A stretch of DNA of 64,000 nt. Source: Azolla caroliniana. Taxonomy: Eukaryota; Polypodiophyta. The stretch spans positions 186,001 to 250,000 of the forward strand of contig JBHGNT010000015.1 of assembly GCA_043228905.1 (NCBI GenBank), read 5' to 3'. This document shows positions 12,081 to 23,471 of this stretch, piece after piece (within the stretch, counting starts at the first letter, position 1; every line of letters begins with the position of its first letter). The translations under genes were made by a program, and so were the position numbers. The notes under the pieces were generated by a model. It saw nothing but the letters and a program-made list of their open reading frames with translations. It was not told the DNA's origin and searched no databases.

Positions 12081-14278
12081 ATGTCTAGACAAAATAACGA
12101 CCACATCACCGAAAGAGGGAGACGCCACGCCGAACGGCAGCGACGACGGGAAGCCTTGCAGCAAGCCGTCGACGAGATCCGGCGCGATCGGTCATTCTCC
12201 AAAACGCTTCGGCAAATCGCAGAAGAAGCACTGCAGTTCCAGGTTCTACAAGCTTCCGACGAAGGCAGTAGCATAACCAGCCTCCAAGAAGCGGAGACAC
12301 TACTACAGACTCTCGCCGGCGGCGACGGGGACGCAGCGGCATTTGCAACATTAGAGGCGGATTCGGATAGCGGGGAAAGCGTGGGATCCCGTTATAAAAG
12401 CAGCCACGAGAACAACCCCTTTGAGTCGGATTACTCAGCAACATCGGAGCCAGAGGAGGAAATAACTCTGGAGTTCGGTGACCGGCAATTGCCGAGGAGG
12501 CAGGAGCGGTTATCAACACCACCCGCGGAGGAACTGCAGGAGCGGATACCAACACCACCCGCGGAGGAACCGCAGGAGCGGTTATCAACACCACCCGCGG
12601 AGGAACCGCAGGAGCGGATACCAACACCACCCGCGGAGGAACCGCAGGAGCGGTTATCAACACCACCTGCGGAGGAACCGCAGGAGCGGATACCAACACC
12701 ACCTGCGGAGGAACCGCAGGAGCGGATACCGACTTCGGAGGAACCAGCGTAGGAGAATCAGTGGGACGACACGATGCCGTATCCGTACCCAAAGTATCGG
12801 GATGAGCCCGACGGAGAGGCACATGTGTATGCATTCCTGCGAACATGGGAAGCCAACCACGTGTCCCAGAGACTGACGGAGCCCGAGGCCGACCGATCCA
12901 AAGTCGCCGAATTCGGCATGACATTAGAAGGACCGGCGGCCCGGTGGCACGCAAAGCACTTACCAGGCAGCTTCGCCACGTTCGAGGCATTGAAAACCCA
13001 GTTTTTACGCCTGTTTCACAGACGAGTGGAACAAAGGGAATTGGTCGGACAATTCTACACCACCCGGCAGGGAGAAAACGAGACGGTCCCACAATTTATC
13101 ATTCGTTTCCAGACCTTACACAGTCAATTAGCAAGAGCACCACCCGAAGAGGAGGCCAAAGCAGTCTTTTTGGCTGCGTTGAAAGAGCCACTTCGAGCGA
13201 TGTGTGGAATCCTCGATTTCAGCACCAGCACAATGGACCAAGTCATTGATCGGGTCCTGAAAATGGACAAGACGAGCCCCTTCTTGCCGATGGGGGCGTT
13301 ACACCAGGCGCTTCCGAAGGAGGAGGACCTCCGGTTCCGACAAGCCCTACAATGCACAACATGCCTAAATTCGGGGCACTCGACCGTCGACTGCACCCTG
13401 CGTGCACAGTGCATGATATGCAATTCTCGCGCCCACACAACGAACCGATGCGAGTATAACCTGTTAACTCGACAAGCGGCACCGGTCCGACACATAGAAC
13501 CGCGCAACCGGGACCCGGAAGAGGATCGATTCCGGAGGGACGACCGCTACCGACGAGAACGCGGCGACAGATACCCCGATAGAAGACGCGACAGCTATGA
13601 CCGAGAGGAGAACCGCAGGGATAGCTACCCCCGGGACCGGTACGACCGAGACGAATCCCCGGAATACGAGCGACGCAGAGAAGAAAGGCGGCCAGGGAAC
13701 CGGAATTTCCGACGGAACCAAAGGCGTGGATTCTTTCGTAGAGAGGAGCGTCGGGAGGCAGCAAGGAATGACAAACCAGTAGCGGCACCGGAGAACCGAC
13801 AAACCGAGGACAACCGCCGGGGAATGCCCCTTCCCCAAACAGGGGAAAAAGGAGAATCCAGCAACACGCACAGGGTGTACTGTTATTACTGCCGAAAAGA
13901 GGGGCATTACAGTAATCAATGCCCAAGCAAAACAACCGACAAGCAGCCGACAGTCAACATGGTGACAGCCGAAGTACAGCAGGTTACCACGCGGTCGAAG
14001 GGGAAGGCCGCCGAATGGGAAGCCCAGGAAGCAATCAAAAAACAAGCGGCACAATGGATCAAAGAAGCCAACGAACAAGGTGCGGCGGAAGTAAGAGACC
14101 AAAATATGCCAAAGGATGAGGAAATCGTACAGCCAGGAGAAAACCCGACATGGCAAGCATTACAAGATTGTCAGATCGTGCTGCCGTTGGCACGGTTGCT
14201 AGAGTTGGTGCCGCGGTTTACAGCAGACTTACAAGCCGCCGTGAGCAAACCGACGCCGACGCCAGCACCGACATTTTT
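12081..14278 (+). pseudogene. Gypsy-1 gag
   Basis: The chosen start, ATG at 12081 (MSRQNND), aligns with the Gypsy-2 start (MTRSTHD). The N-terminus is rich in Arg/Glu, followed by a Pro/Glu-rich repeat tract, a capsid-like region around MPYPYPKYRDEP, and three CCHC zinc knuckles: CTTCLNSGHSTVDC, CMICNSRAHTTNRC and CYYCRKEGHYSNQC. The frame is broken by one TAG at 12750-12752, where the surrounding repeat pattern suggests CAG. It is then interrupted by Copia-2a at 14279 just before the protease. An Arg/Asp-rich stretch separates knuckles two and three. Gag would form the particle and bind genomic RNA. Confidence 0.88.
12507..12746 (+). repeat. 36-bp coding minisatellite in Gypsy-1 gag
   Basis: Six full 36-bp units and a partial seventh encode the alternating 12-residue motifs ERLSTPPAEEPQ and ERIPTPPAEEPQ, so a 72-bp dimer is also visible. 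The Gypsy-2 gag has a shorter, diverged Pro/Thr/Glu tract here (ERPPTPE). Confidence 0.95.
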
Positions 14279-14362
14279 TGTTAGATACAAGGTCGTCTAT
14301 GCGGAAGATTAAGAAGCATTCGATTCTGTTCTGTACCTGCGTATGACAGTTTCAAGGTCGTT

Positions 14363-14400
<38 letters not shown>

Positions 14401-14602
14401 ACACACACACACACACACAAAAACGACTCTTTCTATTCCATAAAGCAATAATACAACCCAACCTTACAAAGAGGTTACAAGGTCACTTTATATAGTGACA
14501 AACTTAGGGCAACTACCCTTTATGCTAATTACACAAATGGCCCAAACTTTAGCTATACAAAAGGATAGTGTGAATACGTCCATTATACACTTGTATTCGA
14601 CA
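14279..14602 (-). repeat. Copia-2a 3' LTR
   Basis: 324 bp from TGTTAGATACAAGG to TTGTATTCGACA on the plus strand, with (GA)n(CA)n at about 14370-14418. The sense-strand TATA-like box is CACTATATAAAG, near 14488-14499. Confidence 0.93.
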
Positions 14603-14611
14603 CTCCCCCGT
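14603..14611 (-). other. Copia-2a polypurine tract
   Basis: ACGGGGGAG on the minus strand, directly next to the 3' LTR. The same sequence is present in Copia-2b at 59338-59346. Confidence 0.8.
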
Positions 14612-14795
14612 AATGGGCGTATACATGGGTTATCTAAGATTACAGGCATGAACCTAGGTTCTCGGACATATCAGTTTTGTTCGAGTCGGCAGGGTCCGAA
14701 GGCAGAAGACCGAACTGGTCGGTTCGAGAGAGTTGAAGCCGATCATTAAGGAACTGATGTCGGTTGTCGGAAACCATCCTGCGCTGTGTCCGGCT

Positions 14796-17700
14796 CTAAC
14801 CGGACTGGTTTGTCGTTACGCCCATCTGATGCCGAAGAGACCGAAAGCGGTCTGCCGAAAGACACTTGGTCATTCCATCTGCGACATTGTCGGTTGTGGA
14901 TATTTTCTCTAGACCGATTTTCCTTGAAATGACGCAGTCCCGAACGAAGTGATATCGAACGTCGATATGTTTGGAGGCGTTGTGGTGAACCGGATTTCTC
15001 GACAAGGCAACAACACCTTGACTGTCGCTATAGACAACTGGAGCCGAGTCATGGTCGACTTGCCGAAACGTGTGCGCCAGCCGGCCGAGCCACAAAGCTT
15101 CTTTTGCAGCGTCGGACGCAGCTACATATTCTGCTTCGGTCGTTGAGGTCGTTGTGCACTCCTGAAGTTTCGACTTCCACGAAATTGCTCCATTGCCGAA
15201 TTTGAAGCAGTATCCGATTGTTGATTTCCGACTGTCTATACAGCCAGCGAAGTCCGAGTCGGTGTAACCGACTACGCCTGTAGTTGAGTTCGGACCGAAA
15301 AGAATGCCGTGGTCTTTTGTGCCAGCCAGATATTTGAACACATGCTTGACTGCGTTCCAATGCGATCGGCCAGGATTGTGCATAAATCTGCTAACGACTC
15401 CTACGGCATGAGAGATATCAGGCCGTGTCGCGACCATCATGTACATAAGGGAGCCGACTGCCGGTGCATACGGTACCGACTTCATATCTTCCCCCTCCGG
15501 ACCGGATGTCGGGCAGTCTCGCTGAGAGAGCCGAAGATTCATGGGGAGCGGGGTTGAAGCAGATTTGGCTGATTGCATGTTGAAGCGTTCCAAGACACGT
15601 CCGATATAGTCGGTCTGAGACAAAAAAAGATGTCGTTGATCGCGATGCCGACTAATCTTCATGCCAAGTATGTGTCGTGCCGGACCGAGGTCCTTCATGG
15701 CAAACTTCAACCGCAGTTGCCGAATGAGATCGGCAAGTTCGCCCGCGTGGCGTCCAGAAATTAGCATGTCGTCCACGTAAATGATGAGGAAGATGGGTGA
15801 TCCATCTTGAGCTGTGTTGGTAAAAAGACAATGGTCCTCATCGCTTTTTGAGAAGCCGATCGATTGGATGAAGTCGTCGAACTTCTTGTACCATTGTCGC
15901 GGTGCCTGTTTGAGGCCGTATAGACTCTTCCTGAGTCGGCAGACTAGATGTTCTTGGCCAGTTGCCACGAAGCCTTTTGGCTGCTGCATATAAATTTCCT
16001 CTTCAAGATCACCATGGAGGAATGCTGTTTTGACATCTAGCTGAATCAGCTCCAAGTTGTCGGCTGCCACTACGCCGAGTAGAAAACGAAGGGTTGTCAT
16101 TTTCACCACTGGTGAAAAAATCTCGTCGAAGTTGACGCCATATTCTTGTCGTAAGCCCTTCGCAACTAATCTGGCCTTGTACTTTGGGGTGGTCGAATCA
16201 GACGTCTCTTTTAGTCGATAAACCCACTTGCAAGGAAGAGCACGTCGGTTCCTAGGTAATTCGACTAGATCCCAAGTCTTGTTTGCCCGAATGGAGTGCA
16301 TTTCCGACTCCATCGCCAGATGCCAGGTGGCGGAATCGACAGATGTCGATGCTTCTTCGTAAGACGTCGGTTCGCCGGCGTCGGTGAAGAAAATTCCAGG
16401 AGAATACCTCTCCGGAGGTTGCGACAGTCTCTCGGATCGTCGAGGTATGATTGGACTGGTCGCATCGGGTATCGAGGTCGGATGGTCCGAAAGCGAATTA
16501 TTCTGCTGTGCCGAGTCGGAGTTGTCCGAGTCGGTAGTGTAAGGTTCAGCTACCCGTGAAGCTGACCGTGTGTTAAGAGCGGGGCCTTCTTGAAGGGTCG
16601 GCACATCGGAAAATGTTACCCTTCGGACTTCGATCGGTTTTTCGACTGATGGATTCATAGCCGACTCGTTGAACACAACGTCCGAACTTCGAACGATTTG
16701 TCTGCGTTCAGGGTCCCAGAGTCGGTATCCCATTTCGCCGTCTGATCCATATCCAAGGAAAATGCATTTCCTGGACCGAGGTGCAAGTTTTCGGCGATCA
16801 TCTTTCGGAATAAGGGCGTATGCCTCGCATCCGAAGATCCTCAGCTTGTCATAATTCGGCTTATTGCCGATCCATAGTTCCTGAGGAATTTGAAGTCCTA
16901 GAGGTCTGCTTGGCGACATATTGATTATGTGTACTGCCGTGAGTAGAGCCTCTGCCCAGAAGCCATCCGACAGTCCGGAGTGTTGGAGCATGGAAACTAT
17001 CCATTCTTGGATTGTCCGATTCATGCGTTCGGCAATCCCGTTTTGCTCCGGACTGTGTGGTGCCGTAAATTCACGTCGGATGCCGCGTTGTCGGCAGAAT
17101 TTGACGAATTCTTCTGATTTGAACTCTCCCCCATTGTCGGTCCGAAAGCATTTCAGTTTTCGATCGGTTTGATTTTCTACCATAGCGAGCCAATCGGAGA
17201 AGATCGAGAAGACACGATCTTTGGTGCGAATTGGATAAGCCCACACCTTTCGAGTCGAATCGTCAATAAAACTGACGAAGTAAGAGGCACCGCCGAGAGA
17301 CTGATGCGGCATTGGGCCACAGACGTCCGAGTGGACCAAATCGAGAGGTCTCGTTTCTCTTGGTGTTGATGTCGGGTGTGATGCGGCTGCTTGTTTGCCA
17401 TACTGGCAATGCTCGCAGAATTGATGGTCGAAGAAGGAGAGTTTAGGGATGTATCCGGCTCTAGATAGATGCGTAATGCCGGCCTTGCTGAGGTGTCCTA
17501 ATCTTCTGTGCCATAGTGATGACACAGGAATATCCACCAAAAACAGGTTACCCTCTCTGAGCGTAACATGTAACGGATACAGTGAGTGTATCTTGGGTCC
17601 TCTAGCAAGCAGGAGGTTCCCCCTGTGGAGTGTCCACCCTCCCGAAGGGAAACCGGCACGAATGCCGTCTTCATCTAGTTGTCCGACTGAGATCAATGGC

Positions 17701-18830
17701 CTTGAGAGCTCGGGTACATGTCGGACATTGTGAAGTACAAGTGTAGAGCCACTTGCAAGGTTGAGCTCTACTGTGCCGATTCCAATGATGTCACAGTGTT
17801 GCGAGTTGCCGACTCGAACTGAGTCGGAGTGACGGATCGTATATTGCCGAAATTGGGATCGATGAGGAGTCACGTGAAATGACGCGCCCGAATCTAAGAA
17901 CCATGTGCTCGATTCTTCAGTCGTGAGCAGAACTTCTGATCCGACTGGATTTTCGATTGATAGTATATTCGGGTCGTTTGGTAGCACATCAGCTGAGAAG
18001 CTGACGTAATTGATCTCCTCATGCCGGCCACTCTTCTTGTCTGATCTCTGAGACTTGTCGTTCTTGTTCTTGAGTGCGCGGCAGTCGGCTTTGATGTGTC
18101 CGGGTTTCTTGCAATAGTTGCAGATTCGATTATCCCGTGACTGGCTCCGTCTTCGCTGATTGTTCGGCGGCCGTGAGGAATCTCTTCCTCGTATGTTCGA
18201 TCGGTCTGTCGAACCTTGTACTATGTAAGCGTCGTCTATTGAGTCTTTGGCGAAAGACTTTCTCCGAGCTGCTTCGGTCAGGATTGCGCTCGTGACTTCG
18301 GAGTATTTAACAGCCGTGGTTGACGCGTTGCACACGGTTGTGACGAAAGTTTCCCATGATGAGGGAAGGCTGCTCATGAGTATCATTGCTCTGAGTTTAT
18401 CCTCGATTGCCGTCCCCTGTGACGAGATTTGGGAGCTTATGCTTTCGTACTCATTGAGATGTGCTTGAACCGAATCGGATTCTTTCATCCGCAAGTTGTA
18501 GAGGCGCCGGATCAGAAACATCTTCGTTGCAGCGACCTTCTTTTCGTAGGTGTCCGACAGTGTTTTCCACAGTTCGAATGCTGTCGTACACGATTGCACC
18601 GTAAAGTATACCGATTCCGATAGGTGCATCCGAATCGTGGCGCGGACGATTCTGTCCAGCTTCTGCCACTCAATTGGTTTGTATCCTTCTGGAGGTTCTT
18701 CATTTTCGATGGGATCGATTTGCCCCTTGACTATGAGATAGTCCTGCATTTGCTCCTTCCAGAAGTTGAAGTTCGATCCATCGAACTTTCGTAGACTCAT
18801 TTCTGACGAGCCGGATGTTGATGCCATCAA
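14796..18830 (-). CDS. Copia-2a gag-pol polyprotein, intact 1344 aa
   Basis: One uninterrupted frame of 1344 codons. In order it has a copia gag (DGSNFNFWKEQMQDYL near residues 16-31; LPSSWETFV near 155), a zinc knuckle CNYCKKPGHIKADC near 237, protease WFLDSGASFHVT near 310, the integrase zinc region (HRRLGH...CEHCQYGK), an integrase core with SDVCGP and PEQNGIAERMNR, RT with YVDDMLISG, and RNase H (YTDSDFAGC, TTSTTEAEY) ending MTKCLSADRF. All key catalytic motifs of the family appear present. With near-identical LTRs, a primer site and a polypurine tract it could be autonomous, apart from the lost right LTR end. Copia-2b (59530-63545) is its close relative. Confidence 0.95.
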   Translation of the reverse strand: MMASTSGSSEMSLRKFDGSNFNFWKEQMQDYLIVKGQIDPIENEEPPEGYKPIEWQKLDRIVRATIRMHLSESVYFTVQSCTTAFELWKTLSDTYEKKVAATKMFLIRRLYNLRMKESDSVQAHLNEYESISSQISSQGTAIEDKLRAMILMSSLPSSWETFVTTVCNASTTAVKYSEVTSAILTEAARRKSFAKDSIDDAYIVQGSTDRSNIRGRDSSRPPNNQRRRSQSRDNRICNYCKKPGHIKADCRALKNKNDKSQRSDKKSGRHEEINYVSFSADVLPNDPNILSIENPVGSEVLLTTEESSTWFLDSGASFHVTPHRSQFRQYTIRHSDSVRVGNSQHCDIIGIGTVELNLASGSTLVLHNVRHVPELSRPLISVGQLDEDGIRAGFPSGGWTLHRGNLLLARGPKIHSLYPLHVTLREGNLFLVDIPVSSLWHRRLGHLSKAGITHLSRAGYIPKLSFFDHQFCEHCQYGKQAAASHPTSTPRETRPLDLVHSDVCGPMPHQSLGGASYFVSFIDDSTRKVWAYPIRTKDRVFSIFSDWLAMVENQTDRKLKCFRTDNGGEFKSEEFVKFCRQRGIRREFTAPHSPEQNGIAERMNRTIQEWIVSMLQHSGLSDGFWAEALLTAVHIINMSPSRPLGLQIPQELWIGNKPNYDKLRIFGCEAYALIPKDDRRKLAPRSRKCIFLGYGSDGEMGYRLWDPERRQIVRSSDVVFNESAMNPSVEKPIEVRRVTFSDVPTLQEGPALNTRSASRVAEPYTTDSDNSDSAQQNNSLSDHPTSIPDATSPIIPRRSERLSQPPERYSPGIFFTDAGEPTSYEEASTSVDSATWHLAMESEMHSIRANKTWDLVELPRNRRALPCKWVYRLKETSDSTTPKYKARLVAKGLRQEYGVNFDEIFSPVVKMTTLRFLLGVVAADNLELIQLDVKTAFLHGDLEEEIYMQQPKGFVATGQEHLVCRLRKSLYGLKQAPRQWYKKFDDFIQSIGFSKSDEDHCLFTNTAQDGSPIFLIIYVDDMLISGRHAGELADLIRQLRLKFAMKDLGPARHILGMKISRHRDQRHLFLSQTDYIGRVLERFNMQSAKSASTPLPMNLRLSQRDCPTSGPEGEDMKSVPYAPAVGSLMYMMVATRPDISHAVGVVSRFMHNPGRSHWNAVKHVFKYLAGTKDHGILFGPNSTTGVVGYTDSDFAGCIDSRKSTIGYCFKFGNGAISWKSKLQECTTTSTTEAEYVAASDAAKEALWLGRLAHTFRQVDHDSAPVVYSDSQGVVALSRNPVHHNASKHIDVRYHFVRDCVISRKIGLEKISTTDNVADGMTKCLSADRFRSLRHQMGVTTNQSG

Positions 18831-19510
18831 ATTTGGTTTCGGTTGACGAAGCTCGGTTCGGAGTTGACTACGAACCTTGTTGGAGTGCAGCCGGTTGGCT
18901 CACCCGATATCGTTCTAGTCGGATTTGAACCCGAGTCGTTTCGGCTTTGGATATATGTATTGTTGAACTTGCTCGAATTGACTCCGGTAACTTGAGGGAC
19001 AGAACCGACTGGTCTTCCCGAATGTTGCCGAGTCGGAGTGAGCCCGGTTCGCTTCCGAATATATATGCCAAATACCGATTATTGAATCTGATTGTCTGGA
19101 CCGATTCTGCTTCGGGTGACTGCAGCGACGAGAGAGACGGATCCAACTGATCCTCTCGAATGTCGATCAGCCGGATGAAGCACGAATTGGGGTTGTTGTC
19201 TTGAGACCGATCTGCACCGAGTGGTTACAATGAGCGGCGAGCAGCGTTTGATGACCTCTTCGGATGCCGTTTAACCGAGTGGAGCACGATCGTGTCAATG
19301 TTGCACAAGGGGATTTCACCTCGAGCGGTTACGATCACAAGAAACAGAGTACAACCGGCTGGCTTACTCCAAGCGAAGATGATCTAACGCGATGAGATGC
19401 AAGCCTCGTTTTTTCTTCTTCTTCTCTCTTCTTCGAATGACGCAGGAAACCGAATGCTGTGCAGGCTGAGACGACGGCCGACAGCGGATTGAAGGACCGA
19501 ATACTGCGTA

Positions 19511-19523
19511 GGCTCTGATACCA
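19511..19523 (-). other. Copia-2a primer binding site
   Basis: The minus strand reads TGGTATCAGAGCC two bases inside the 5' LTR, the classic initiator tRNA-Met complement used by plant Copia elements. Confidence 0.9.
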
Positions 19524-19525
19524 GA

Positions 19526-19837
19526 TGTTAGATACAAGGTCGTCTATGCGGAAGATTAAGAAGCATTCGATTCTGTTCTGTACCTGCGTATGACAGTTTC
19601 AAGGTCGTTGCACAGAGAGAGAGAGAGAGAGAGAGAGACACACACACACACACACAAAAACGACTCTTTCTATTCCATAAAGCAATAATACAACCCAACC
19701 TTACAAAGAGGTTACAAGGTCACTTTATATAGTGACAAACTTAGGGCAACTACCCTTTATGCTAATTACACAAATGGCCCAAACTTGAGCTATACAAAAG
19801 GATAGTGTGAATACGTCCATTATACACTTGTATTCGA
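19526..19837 (-). repeat. Copia-2a 5' LTR (right end trimmed)
   Basis: It matches 14279-14602 but stops at TTGTATTCGA and continues straight into Gypsy-1 coding sequence (GGAAGGCCC). The expected final CA and the target repeat are missing. Confidence 0.9.
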
Positions 19838-22800
19838 GGAAGGCCCAGCGGTGGTCGATACCAGTAGCCCAGCAATCACGACAATCGTCAAAGGAAAGGA
19901 GATTCCAGGAACAATTATTGACGGAGGCTCCGGGGTGAACGTCATCAGCCGACAAACATGCGACGACCTAGGCATCCAGGAATGGGAACCATGCCCCTTC
20001 TGGTTACGCACGGCGGATACAAGCTCAGTCCGACCAACCGGTCTTATCCGGGACTTGGAAGTAACGATAGGAGGCCACGTATTCCGGATATCGGCCGTGG
20101 TACTAGAGCTGAATGTACAAGGCGCATATCCCCTACTGTTAGGACAACCATGGCTGCGAACGGCGCATATCAAGCAAAACTGGCAAAAGAATATGATCAC
20201 GTTCCGACGGGGGAAAACAAAGGTACGGGTAGCCACGCAACCACGGGTGCTCACTAGCAAGGAGGCAACCCCTTTATATGCCGAAAGCATCAACATGTTG
20301 GAGGGCTTACCGGATGAGGAAGTTGATCGGTACCTCGAGGAACACCCACAGATCGTCCCACTTTTTGAGGTGGATATCACGGCAGCAGTAGAGCCGTACA
20401 TCACAATGCCGGACGAGCTGGACAAAGCGGCGATCCGGGAACTACGCCAAGCACAGGAAGCCCTAGAAAGAGAAATGACGATATCCCAAAGGGTGAAAGC
20501 ATCCCAGCTGGAAGAGGTGGACCTCGGCACAACAGAACAACCCCGACCGGTAAAAGTCGCGAAGGAATTGCCGAAGGAGGAAAAACAGGCAATGGTAGCA
20601 CTGTTAACGGATTTCAAGGACGTGTTCGCATGGTCATACGAAGACATGCGAGGGCTGGACCCCCAGCTCTACCAGCACCAAATTCATCTAAGTACTGACG
20701 CGAAACCCATCGCTCAACGCCGGTACCGGATGAATCCAAACTATGCGGCAAAGGTGAAGGAGGAAATTGACAAGCTTCTCCGGGTCGGATTTATCCGACC
20801 AGTCAAGCAGGCAACCTGGCTAAGCCCGATAGTGGTGGTCCCGAAAAAGAACGGCAAAATCCGGGTATGTGTGGACTACAGGAAACTAAATGCCGCGACA
20901 GTGACCGACGCTTTTCCACTACCATTCACGGACGGAGTGCTAGATGCGGTGGCCGGCCACGAAGTTTACAGCTTCTTGGATGGATTCAGCGGCTACAACC
21001 AAATCCGAATGAACCCGGCCGACCAAGAGAAAACAGCGTTCGTGACGGAATGGGGAGTGTTCGTCGCGGTCGTGATGATGTTCGGATTAAAGACAGCCCC
21101 TGCAACATTTCAAAGGATAATTATGGAAATCTTCGGGGATTTTATTCCCGGTTTTATGCAGGTCTTCCTAGACGATTTCGCCGTCTACAGCCGACACGGA
21201 GAGCATCTCGATCACCTACGACTATGCTTAGAAAAGTGCCGCGAGTACCGATTAAGTCTGAACCCGGCTAAGTGCGTCTTTGGAGTCGTAAGCGGCAACT
21301 TGTTAGGGCACGTGGTGAGTCGGGAAGGAATCGCGGTAGATCCGGATAAAGTAAGAGCAATTCTCGACGCACCGGCACCGAATAACGCAAAGGCTTTAAG
21401 CCGATTCCTTGGTCAAATAAGGTGGCATAGTCGGATGATACGGCACCTTGCCGACTTTGCTACACCATTGCACGCTGCTGTACATAGAGTACCTTTCCAA
21501 TGGACAGAAACGGAGGAGAAAGCCTACCAAGCGTTGAAGGTCATGCTGTCACAAGCTCCGGTGGTGCAGCCGCCGGACTGGAGTAAAAGCTTTCACGTCT
21601 TCGTCGACGCGTCGGACGTAGCAATCGGCAACGTTTTGATGCAACTCACGGAACCGAAATGGTATCGGCCGGTGTACTACACAAGCAGGAAACTCTCGAA
21701 AGCCGAACGGAACTACTCTACAACGGAACGAGAGGCATTAGGAATGGTGTACAGTGTCACAAAGTACAGGCACTATCTGCTCGGACGAAAGTTCTCCTTC
21801 CACGTTGACCACTCGGCACTACTCTACCTGGTCTCAAAGGCAGCCCTGACAGGAAAACTCGCACGATGGACGCTGCTATTATAGGAATTCGAATTCGACA
21901 TTTTCCACCGACCCGGGGTGCAGCATGCGGTAGCAGACTACCTGAGCAGACTAGAATCCGGAGAATCAGGGGACGGCGTACAGGACGAATTTCCCGACGC
22001 CGAGCTGTTTAGGGTCACGACGGCAACGGCAACGGAGGCCACAGTAGCGGACGAAGACAAATGGTTAACCGAAATGCATCAGTTCCTGAGCACCGGAGTT
22101 CCCCCGGAAAACCTGGACCGAGACGAACGGAAAAGGATGGCAGTACGGAGCAGACATTTCTGCTTGGTAGGAGACACCCTCTATCACAAGGGGGCAGATG
22201 GCGTATGGAGGCGAGCAGTGCGGAGCGATGAAAAGGATTTGATCCTGAGGGAAGCCCACTGTGGAATTGCAGGCGGGCATTATGCCGGCGAAACAACAGC
22301 CCGGAAGATATGGCAGAGCGGACTATGGTGGCCGACTACCATGAGAGATGCTGTTAAGTATAGCAGGGAATGCGACCTGTGTCAACGACTGGGCCAACCC
22401 ACGGAGCAGGCTCGGATGCCACATCACCCGGTCTTGCCATTAGAACCATTCCAAAAGTGGGGCTTGGACTTTGTCGGTCCCTTCAAGCCACCGGCAATGC
22501 GGACCGGAAATCGGTATATAATAGTGGCTACCGACTACTGCACGAAATGGGTAGAAGCAAAGGCATTACGGGACAACACGGCGGCGTCCACGGCCAAATT
22601 TTTATACGAATGCATATGGTGTCGGTACGGATGCCCGATTGAGCTGATCAGTGACCAGGGAGGACATTTCCGTGGGCAGGTGGTGGAAAGTTTGACATCA
22701 TTCTATGCGGTAGTACACAAACGAAGCACTCCCTACTACCCTCAAGCCAACGGATTAGCGGAATCAACAAACAAAACGCTACAGAACATCCTTAGAAAAA

Positions 22801-23471
22801 TCGTCAATGAGAACCGGACCGACTGGGACACGAAGTTGCAGAGCGTGCTGTGGGCGTACCGAACGGCGTACAAGACTAGCATCCGGACGACCCCGTTCCG
22901 ACTGGCATTCGGCTTGGAAGCAGTCATGCCAGTAGAATTCCAAATTCCTAGCTTAAGAATACAGGTTAAGGAGCGGTTAAGCGAGAAGGAATCTGAACGA
23001 ATCCGGATGGAGATGTTGTTGGAACTGGAGGAAAACCGAATGACCAGCCTGCTACAGCTAGAACTAGAGCAAAGGAGGAGGAAAGCCTTTGTAGACCGAC
23101 ACCGGCGCGGTAACGAAAAGGAATTCGAGGTCGGGAAACCTGTATTACTGTTCCAGACAAGGATGGGGAGCATGCCAGGGAAATTGCGATTTCGGTGGAC
23201 CGGACCATTCTGGATCACAAAGGAGTACAATGGGTCTTACCAGCTCGGGACGTTGTCAGGAGAAGTTGTGGGTAAATGGGCAAATGGGTTTCGCCTAAAA
23301 CCGTATAAGGGGCACATGCCAGCTAACCCCTTCAAGCAAGACCCGGACATCCTGAATGGCGAGGAACCGACACAGATCCGGAGGACCGAGGTGCCGACAC
23401 CGACGCGTAACAACGAGGAACCGACAACAGTGCGCACCGACCCGAACACATCGGGGGGAACCGAACAATGA
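19838..23471 (+). pseudogene. Gypsy-1 pol: protease, RT, RNase H, integrase
   Basis: The frame resumes after Copia-2a. It shows a protease with IDGGSGVNVIS (Gly in the D-T/S-G position), RT with FLDDF in place of the usual YVDD, RNase H (FVDASD, STTEREALGM, FHVDHSALLYL), then an integrase with an HHCC region (HCGIAGGHYAG...CDLCQRLGQ) and a DDE core (LDFVGPF, SDQGGHF, AESTNKTLQNIL). One TAG at 21882-21884 interrupts RNase H; Gypsy-2 has CAG at that codon. The frame ends TGA at 23469-23471. No chromodomain is seen. Integrase after RNase H is the Ty3/gypsy order. Confidence 0.9.

Larger units (their letters stand above)
14279..19837 (-). mobile_element. Copia-2a: young Ty1/copia element inside Gypsy-1
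   Basis: The left (3') LTR is 14279-14602 and the right (5') LTR about 19526-19837. Apart from GA/CA tract length they appear to differ by one base (TTTAGC versus TTGAGC near 14560 and 19787). The primer site (TGGTATCAGAGCC on the minus strand) and polypurine tract are in place. The right LTR lacks the terminal CA seen on the left, and no target duplication is found, so a small deletion at the right edge is likely. It sits between gag and protease of Gypsy-1. Confidence 0.93.

Noticed and set aside
12507-12746. CRISPR-like array
   Set aside because: The units are directly adjacent without spacers, encode gag and lie in a plant retrotransposon.
12478-12876. Repeat protein in an alternative frame (SGYQHHPRRNRR units)
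   Set aside because: It arises only because the minisatellite unit is a multiple of three, which keeps all frames open. It is not seen in Gypsy-2.
12106-13092. Long antisense open frame (328 codons) across Gypsy-1 gag
   Set aside because: It mirrors the 36-bp repeat and GC-rich coding sequence of gag; the sense frame has zinc knuckles and this one has no recognisable domain.
19820-20647. Minus-strand open frame of 275 codons opposite Gypsy-1 protease and RT
   Set aside because: No domain is seen and the sense frame is unmistakable pol.
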